DNA of 13,268 nucleotides from Betaproteobacteria bacterium (lineage in GTDB: Bacteria; Pseudomonadota; Gammaproteobacteria; Burkholderiales; Burkholderiaceae): assembly GCA_018969885.1 (NCBI GenBank), contig JAGWXN010000064.1, forward strand, positions 1-13,268, read 5' to 3'. Both the position numbers and the translations under genes were made by a program. Positions 9,206 through 13,268 of this stretch are shown one piece after another (position 1 is the first letter of the stretch; each line of letters begins with the position of its first letter). Under the pieces are notes generated by a model. It did not search any database, was not told where the DNA came from, and was given only the letters and a program-made list of their open reading frames with translations.

Positions 9206-9220
9206 CAACCGTGGCGGTTG
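9206..9220. repeat. Short perfect inverted repeat in dioxygenase leader
   Basis: CAACCG-TGG-CGGTTG is a perfect 6-bp inverted repeat with a 3-base centre, at 9206-9211 and 9215-9220. It lies 79-93 bases upstream of the dioxygenase start and downstream of the promoter-like pair at 9238-9266. It could be a small RNA hairpin in the leader or a compact operator; the sequence alone does not decide. Confidence 0.4.
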
Positions 9221-9237
9221 CAGCTGCGACGGGCTCG

Positions 9238-9266
9238 ATGATAGGCCGGAACGGGCTGGTCGTCGA
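9238..9266 (-). promoter_or_regulatory. Possible sigma-70 promoter for the dioxygenase gene
   Basis: Read on the - strand, TCGACG (9261-9266) and TATCAT (9238-9243) are separated by exactly 17 bases. They match 4 of 6 and 5 of 6 consensus bases at -35 and -10. The predicted transcript would start near 9231, leaving a leader of about 100 bases that contains two hairpins. This would let dioxygenase expression be set apart from that of the upstream hydroxylase. Confidence 0.3.
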
Positions 9267-9273
9267 CCGACGG

Positions 9274-9300
9274 TGACAGATGTCGGAGCGTAGCCTGTCA
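9274..9300. repeat. Inverted repeat upstream of candidate promoter
   Basis: TGACAG (9274-9279) and CTGTCA (9295-9300) form an inverted repeat with a 15-base spacer, just upstream of the candidate -35. GGTGACAG also occurs directly repeated at 9193-9200. The arrangement would suit an activator or repressor site for the catabolic genes, but the half-sites are short and may be chance. Confidence 0.25.
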
Positions 9301-9304
9301 TTGC

Positions 9305-10981
9305 TCATGACGCGCCTCGGGCGCGGCCAAGCACCTTCAAAAAATCCTGCGGCAGGCGGTCGCCGCGCCAGCCGACATGGTGATCAGGCCGGATCAACAC
9401 ATGGTTCGCGCCGTAGAGCTCGCGCGCCGTGTCGCCTCTCACCTGCACCGCATCGAGCGGGACCCCTGCCTTTCTCGCATCGGTGGCCAGGGTTTGCGCG
9501 GCCGTCACGTCAGCACCCTCCAGACAAAGCAGCGTGAAATCGCGACCAAAGCAGTCGAAGATTGCGCGCTGGTCGTCCACCCACAGGTGCGGGGCGCGTG
9601 CACCCGGGATGGCGTGCGCGCGGTACGCGTACCAGTCATCGGCTGGCGCGTGCGACGCGTCGAGCCCGATCAGGGGCGAATCGGCGTAGAACATGCCCAG
9701 ATGAATGCCGGGGATATCGAACTCGCGGCGCGCATGGTCGGCCAGTCGCTCGCCCAGCACCGCACGCGCCGCGCGGCCGTCGTCGCTGTCGTGCTCGAGA
9801 TGCTCGGGTAGCGGCAGGCGGCCAATGCTCTCGGCCATGGCGTATGAAAAGCGCGTGTTTCGGCGGGCGATGGGCTGACGCTCGGCCTGATAGCTGGCAA
9901 GGAGCGACGGTCCTCCCCAGCCCTGACAGACGGCCGCGAGCTTCCATCCAAGGTTCACCGCATCGTCGACCGCGGTGTTGTAGCCCTGCCCACCGGTGGG
10001 CGTGAACAGATGGGCGGCGTCGCCCGCGAGCAGCAGTCGGGGTTCGGGCGAATCGTCAGCAAAACGCTCAGCGACCAGCATGTAGCCGGCCGTCCATTCC
10101 GACATGCCGATGATGTCGAAATCAAACTGCGCGCCCATGGTGGCGATCAGGCCGCGTTCGGCAAACTCGCGGGTCGGGGTGACCCCGGCGGGCAGTTGCA
10201 GTGCACAGGCGATCTGGCCCGCGCCGTCAATCGAGATCGTGAGGCCGCGGCACTCGCGGTTGATGGCCCAGTATTGCCAGGACCGCTTTTTGCCGGTGGC
10301 GGCATAGAAATCGGGCGAGCGAAAGTACACGGTGAGCATTCGCCCGCCCATGAAATCGCGATCGTCCTCGCGCAGGCCCTCATAGCGGATGCCCAATGCC
10401 TCGCGTACCCGGCTGCGCGGGCCGTCGCAGCCCACCACATAGTCGGCCTCAATCTGCAGGGCCTCGCCGGTATGGGCCGATTCGCAATGCAGCAGGCCGC
10501 CTGCGTCCAGTCGCTCCACCGATATCACCCGCGTACCGAGCCGCAGCGTGACCGAGGCGTAGCGACGGACCTCCTCCAGCAGCACCGGCTCAATCAGCAT
10601 CTGCTGCCCGCGATGTAGCGGCTCCGGCGTGGGCCAGCGGTCGTCATGCGCTGCGCGTCGGGTGCGAGCCTCTTCGCGGGTCAGGCCAGGTAAGCGCGCG
10701 AGTTCGTGGCTGGCGTAGCGGGTGAAATAGGCGATGTCCTGCGGGAAATCGGGGGGCAGGCCCTGGGCGCGAATCCGCTCGGAAAAGCCGAGCCTGCGGA
10801 AGTGCTCCATCGACCGTGCAGTGGTGGCGTTTGCCTTCGGGAAGCGTGGTGGCCGCTCGTCCTCATCGACCAGTACGCAGGGCACGCCTCGGCGACCCAG
10901 TTCGATGGCTAGCACCATGCCAGCCGGACCGCCACCCGCAATCGCGACACGTGTGCGCAGCTTTTTCGATATCGATTCCAA
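9305..10981 (-). CDS. FAD-dependent aromatic monooxygenase (class A hydroxylase)
   Basis: This is a 558-residue flavoprotein hydroxylase of the PheA/TfdB/MhpA group, which adds a hydroxyl to a phenolic ring using NAD(P)H and O2. The FAD ADP-binding motif is VAIAGGGPAGMVLA (12-25), the DG motif is CDGPRSRVR (185-193) and the ribityl-binding GD motif is AGDAAHLFTPTGGQGYN (319-335). The C-terminal ~150 residues form a thioredoxin-like tail as in the long members of the family. I chose TTG at 10981 because GGAGA lies six bases upstream and the next residues (ESISKKLRTRV) lead straight into the FAD strand. The open frame to 11122 adds a 47-residue Arg-rich stretch unlike the family. It diverges from an SDR gene and precedes an extradiol dioxygenase on the same strand, fitting a hydroxylate-then-cleave pathway. 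The substrate is unknown. Confidence 0.9.
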   Translation of the reverse strand: MESISKKLRTRVAIAGGGPAGMVLAIELGRRGVPCVLVDEDERPPRFPKANATTARSMEHFRRLGFSERIRAQGLPPDFPQDIAYFTRYASHELARLPGLTREEARTRRAAHDDRWPTPEPLHRGQQMLIEPVLLEEVRRYASVTLRLGTRVISVERLDAGGLLHCESAHTGEALQIEADYVVGCDGPRSRVREALGIRYEGLREDDRDFMGGRMLTVYFRSPDFYAATGKKRSWQYWAINRECRGLTISIDGAGQIACALQLPAGVTPTREFAERGLIATMGAQFDFDIIGMSEWTAGYMLVAERFADDSPEPRLLLAGDAAHLFTPTGGQGYNTAVDDAVNLGWKLAAVCQGWGGPSLLASYQAERQPIARRNTRFSYAMAESIGRLPLPEHLEHDSDDGRAARAVLGERLADHARREFDIPGIHLGMFYADSPLIGLDASHAPADDWYAYRAHAIPGARAPHLWVDDQRAIFDCFGRDFTLLCLEGADVTAAQTLATDARKAGVPLDAVQVRGDTARELYGANHVLIRPDHHVGWRGDRLPQDFLKVLGRARGAS

Positions 10982-11012
10982 CCCGGTTCTCCGCGAGCAA
11001 TGGCCCGGCGGC

Positions 11013-11042
11013 AAGATAGAGCAAATCGGCACCCGATGAAAA
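11013..11042 (-). promoter_or_regulatory. Weak candidate promoter for the FAD monooxygenase
   Basis: On the - strand TTTTCA (11037-11042) and TATCTT (11013-11018) are separated by 18 bases, about 32 bases upstream of the TTG start at 10981. Match to consensus is moderate. I see no comparably good pair for the divergent SDR gene on the + strand. Confidence 0.25.
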
Positions 11043-11090
11043 TCCGCGCGAAAGAAAATCGCCTGGGAGGTTAAGCTTCGGACGCGTACC

Positions 11091-11113
11091 GCGAGCCGGG
11101 CCCGACCGCTCGC
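11091..11113. repeat. Inverted repeat in divergent intergenic region (possible operator)
   Basis: GCGAGC (11091-11096) and GCTCGC (11108-11113) are perfect inverted arms around an 11-base spacer that itself contains the palindrome CGGGCCCG. It lies 36 bases before the SDR start in the 167-base region between divergent genes, a usual place for a shared operator. GC-rich DNA makes such repeats fairly common by chance. Confidence 0.3.
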
Positions 11114-11148
11114 CGTTCGCACCCCCAGACTGAGTAACAGGATGATCG

Positions 11149-11928
11149 ATGCAGCTTTTTCGTCTTGACGGCAAGGTTGCCGTGGTGACCGGCGCGAGTC
11201 GTGGCATTGGCCGCGCGATTGCCGAACGCCTGGCCGACCACGGCGCGCGTGTGGTGGTCTCCAGCCGCAAGCTCGAGGCCTGTCAGCAGGTGGTTAATGC
11301 GATCCGTGCCCGTGGCGGGCAAGCCGTGGCCCGGGTCTGTCACATCGGTCGCAAGGACGACCTTCAGGCGCTGGTGAGCGCGACCGAAGCCGAGTGGGGC
11401 GGGATCGATATTCTGGTCTGTAACGCCGCAGTCAACCCCTACTTTGGTCCCGCCGCCGGCATGTCCGATGAGGCCTTCGACCGGGTCATGGCGGCCAATG
11501 TACGAAGCACGTTCTGGCTCACCAACATGGCGCTTCCCGGGATGGCCTCGCGCGGGGGCGGTTCCGTCATCATCATCTCGTCGGTCGGGGGCTTTCAGGG
11601 CTCCAACAAGATCGGCGTCTACAACGTCTCGAAGGCCGCCGAGATGCAGATCGCCCGCAATATCGCAATCGAGTGGGGACGTCAGGGCGTGCGCGCCAAC
11701 TGCATCGCACCCGGGCTGATCCGAACCGATTTCGCGCGTGCCCTCTGGGAGGACCCGGCGATTCTGGCCCGCACCGTCAAACACTCGCCGCTCGGCCGGA
11801 TCGGTGAGCCGGACGAGATTGCGGGCGCGGCCGTATTTCTGGCAAGTCCGGCATCGGCCTTCATGACCGGCCAGACCCTGGTGATCGATGGCGGCCGGCT
11901 CGCAGGCTACCCCCATCTCGACGATTGA
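11149..11928 (+). CDS. Short-chain dehydrogenase/reductase (classical SDR)
   Basis: This is a 259-residue classical SDR and probable NAD(P)(H)-dependent alcohol/ketone oxidoreductase. The cofactor motif TGASRGIG is at 14-21, the structural NAAV at 92-95 and the catalytic set Ser145, Tyr158, Lys162 (YNVSK), with Asn117 (AANVRS) completing the tetrad. The C-terminal signature GQTLVIDGGR (241-250) is typical of FabG-like members. ATG at 11149 follows AGGA by six bases. Cofactor preference: the second strand ends in VSSRKLE (37-43), where the Ser-Arg would favour NADP(H). It runs into the aldo/keto reductase gene after 11 bases, so the two form an operon diverging from the hydroxylase. It probably oxidises or reduces an intermediate of the same aromatic pathway, though SDRs are too widespread to assign a substrate. 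Confidence 0.92.
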   Translation: MQLFRLDGKVAVVTGASRGIGRAIAERLADHGARVVVSSRKLEACQQVVNAIRARGGQAVARVCHIGRKDDLQALVSATEAEWGGIDILVCNAAVNPYFGPAAGMSDEAFDRVMAANVRSTFWLTNMALPGMASRGGGSVIIISSVGGFQGSNKIGVYNVSKAAEMQIARNIAIEWGRQGVRANCIAPGLIRTDFARALWEDPAILARTVKHSPLGRIGEPDEIAGAAVFLASPASAFMTGQTLVIDGGRLAGYPHLDD

Positions 11929-11939
11929 GGATTCCCACG

Positions 11940-12950
11940 ATGAACTATCGCAGGCTGGGTGGATCGAATCTGCGCGTCTCGGCGCTCTGTCTCGGCACCA
12001 TGATGTTTGCCGACCAGACCGATGCGCGTGAGGCGGCGTCGATTCTCGATGCGGCGCGCGAACGCGGCGTGAATTTCGTCGATACCGCCGATGTGTACAG
12101 CCGGGGCGCCTGCGAGCAACTGCTGGGGCCGCTGCTTGCTGCGGATCGCGATCGCTGGGTGCTTGCTTCGAAGGTCGGTAACCCCATGTCCAGCCGGCCC
12201 AATGAAAACCGGCTGTCGCGCAAGTGGATCATTCAGGGCGTGGAGGCGAGCCTCGAGCGCCTCGGCACTGACTATCTCGATCTCTGTTACCTGCATCGCG
12301 ACTATGAGGATGATTCGCTCGAGGAACCGCTTCGCGCGTTTGATGACCTCATCCGGGCCGGCAAGCTCCGCTACTGGGGGGTTTCGAATTTCCGGGGATG
12401 GCGGATTGCGGAGGCGGTTCGCCTGAGCGCCCAGATGGGGATGCCCGGACCTGCGGCCTGCCAGCCTTACTACAACCTCCTCAATCGTCAGCCCGAGGTC
12501 GAGGTACTGCCAGCCTGCCGCCACTATGGCATTGGCGTGGTGCCTTACAGCCCGATTGCGCGGGGCGTGCTCACGGGCAAATATGCCCCGGGAGCCACCC
12601 CCGCGCCAGACTCGCGGGTGGGGCGTGGCGAAAAGCGCGTGCTGGAGACCGAGTGGCGCGAGGAGTCGCTCGCGGTAGCTGAGCAATTGAAGACCCGCGC
12701 TACCGCGCGCGGCACCACGTTGTTGGCCTATTCGGTTGCGTGGGTACTCGCGCATCGCGCGGTAAGTTCGGTGATTGCCGGACCCCGCACCCTGGCGCAG
12801 TGGCTCCAGTATTTCGACGCCACCGATGTGCAATGGAGCGCCGATGATGAGGCAGCAGTGGATGCGCTGGTCAAGCCTGGCCACCCTTCCACACCGGGTT
12901 ACAACGATCCGCGCTATCCGCTCGAGTCCAGGCTTGCCGGGAACCACTGA
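11940..12950 (+). CDS. Aldo/keto reductase
   Basis: This is a 336-residue (beta/alpha)8-barrel aldo/keto reductase that would reduce an aldehyde or ketone with NADPH. The catalytic tetrad is complete: Asp48 (FVDTAD), Tyr53 (DVYSRG), Lys78 (LASKVG) and His119 (YLHRDYED). Later barrel features include YWGVSNFRGW, the substrate-side QPYYNLLNR, and SPIARGVLTGKY, a pattern seen in the longer bacterial YajO/YghZ-like groups rather than the ~280-residue 2,5-diketogluconate reductases. ATG at 11940 lies 11 bases after the SDR stop with GAGGA eight bases upstream; an in-frame TTG at 11925 lacks such a site. A hairpin follows 12 bases after the stop. Together with the SDR it may remove an aldehyde produced or encountered in the divergent ring-cleavage pathway; this is inferred from location only. 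Confidence 0.92.
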   Translation: MNYRRLGGSNLRVSALCLGTMMFADQTDAREAASILDAARERGVNFVDTADVYSRGACEQLLGPLLAADRDRWVLASKVGNPMSSRPNENRLSRKWIIQGVEASLERLGTDYLDLCYLHRDYEDDSLEEPLRAFDDLIRAGKLRYWGVSNFRGWRIAEAVRLSAQMGMPGPAACQPYYNLLNRQPEVEVLPACRHYGIGVVPYSPIARGVLTGKYAPGATPAPDSRVGRGEKRVLETEWREESLAVAEQLKTRATARGTTLLAYSVAWVLAHRAVSSVIAGPRTLAQWLQYFDATDVQWSADDEAAVDALVKPGHPSTPGYNDPRYPLESRLAGNH

Positions 12951-12962
12951 TTGCCGCGCAAT

Positions 12963-12988
12963 ACCACCGCTTACTGACGGGCGGTGGT
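12963..12988. terminator. Hairpin between convergent genes, probable bidirectional terminator
   Basis: ACCACCGC (12963-12970) and GCGGTGGT (12981-12988) form a perfect 8-bp stem with a 10-base loop. It lies between the aldo/keto reductase stop and the argF stop, which converge with only 39 bases between them. There is no strong T-run on either side, so termination may be inefficient. Its sequence is similar to the element at 9172-9195. Confidence 0.55.
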
Positions 12989-12989
12989 C

Positions 12990-13268
12990 TCAGAGTTTGC
13001 CGAGCAGCAGGAACTCCATGAGCGCTTTCTGGGTGTGAAGCCGGTTTTCGGCTTCATCCCACACCACTGACTGCGGACCGTCGATGACTTCTGCGGTCAC
13101 CTCTTCGCCCCGATGGGCTGGCAGGCAGTGCATGAAGACCGCGTCCGGGCTTGCAACCGACATCATCTCGGCATCCACGCACCAGTCGGCAAACGCCTTT
13201 CGGCGCATGTCGTTTTCCTGCTCGAAGCCCATGCTGGTCCAGACATCGGTGGTGACCAGATCGGCGCC
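12990..13268 (-). CDS. argF: Ornithine carbamoyltransferase, C-terminal part (cut by window edge)
   Basis: These are the last 92 residues of ornithine carbamoyltransferase, which makes citrulline from ornithine and carbamoyl phosphate in arginine synthesis. Visible signatures are the SMG loop in DVWTSMG (8-14 of the visible part), whose region closes on ornithine, and the HCLP motif ([12 protein letters not shown], 46-57), followed by [22 protein letters not shown], a typical end split here over positions 67-90. The frame is open through the window edge, so the 5' two-thirds lie beyond 13268; the ATG at 13232 is the internal Met of the SMG loop, not a start. The biosynthetic type (ArgF) is chosen over catabolic ArcB because no arginine deiminase gene is visible, but the neighbour upstream is unseen. 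It converges with the aldo/keto reductase. Confidence 0.93.
   Translation of the reverse strand, partial: GADLVTTDVWTSMGFEQENDMRRKAFADWCVDAEMMSVASPDAVFMHCLPAHRGEEVTAEVIDGPQSVVWDEAENRLHTQKALMEFLLLGKL

Noticed and set aside
9128..9301. Longer N-terminus for the dioxygenase (58 extra residues)
   Set aside because: The added stretch is Pro/Ser/Arg-rich and unlike the family, whereas the ATG at 9127 has a strong GGAGGA site.
11071..11916. - strand open frame of 281 codons opposite the SDR gene
   Set aside because: Antisense shadow of a clear SDR with TGASRGIG and YxxxK; composition not protein-like.
11907..12947. Long - strand open frame (346 codons) opposite the aldo/keto reductase
   Set aside because: It mirrors a gene with complete catalytic residues; GC-rich codon use leaves the opposite strand open. 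No family features or ribosome site.

Overview
The window is a GC-rich, gene-dense stretch of bacterial chromosome with short gaps (the longest is 177 bases) and Shine-Dalgarno-led starts. yajQ, a uup-type ABC-F gene and argF, next to aromatic-compound enzymes, suggest a member of the Pseudomonadota, most likely beta- or gammaproteobacterial. That placement is an inference, because no rRNA or tRNA is present. I see no insertion sequence, integrase, CRISPR array or phage gene.

Region A (1-4957, + strand) is a compact run of six genes. In order they are the 3' part of an unrecognised gene, a stand-alone RibD-type reductase, a zinc-less medium-chain dehydrogenase (MDR), a divergent 6-pyruvoyl-tetrahydropterin synthase/QueD-fold protein, a GT4-type glycosyltransferase and a class I SAM-dependent methyltransferase. 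Three of the junctions are 4-base stop/start overlaps (ATGA, TTGA, ATGA). Together they look like a tailoring pathway that reduces, glycosylates and methylates a pterin- or lumazine-like molecule. The QueD-fold protein lacks the catalytic Cys, the third zinc His and the Asp-His pair of the canonical enzyme, so it is unlikely to make a standard pterin. This cassette is the best candidate for an undescribed system here.

Region B (5105-8160, - strand) holds three housekeeping-type genes read right to left: uup (ABC-F ATPase), a GNAT acetyltransferase and yajQ. Region A and yajQ converge on a 147-base gap.

Region C (8177-12950) looks like an aromatic-catabolism locus. An FAD-dependent aromatic hydroxylase (9305-10981) and a two-domain type I extradiol dioxygenase (8177-9127) lie on the - strand. 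Diverging from them on the + strand are an SDR oxidoreductase and an aldo/keto reductase. The likely logic is hydroxylation of a phenolic ring, ring cleavage next to the new hydroxyl, and redox handling of side chains or aldehydes by the two reductases. The 177-base gap between hydroxylase and dioxygenase carries a promoter-like pair and several inverted repeats. No regulator gene for this locus is in the window.

Region D (12963-13268) has a hairpin that probably terminates transcription between converging genes, followed by the 3' end of argF (ornithine carbamoyltransferase) on the - strand, cut by the window edge.
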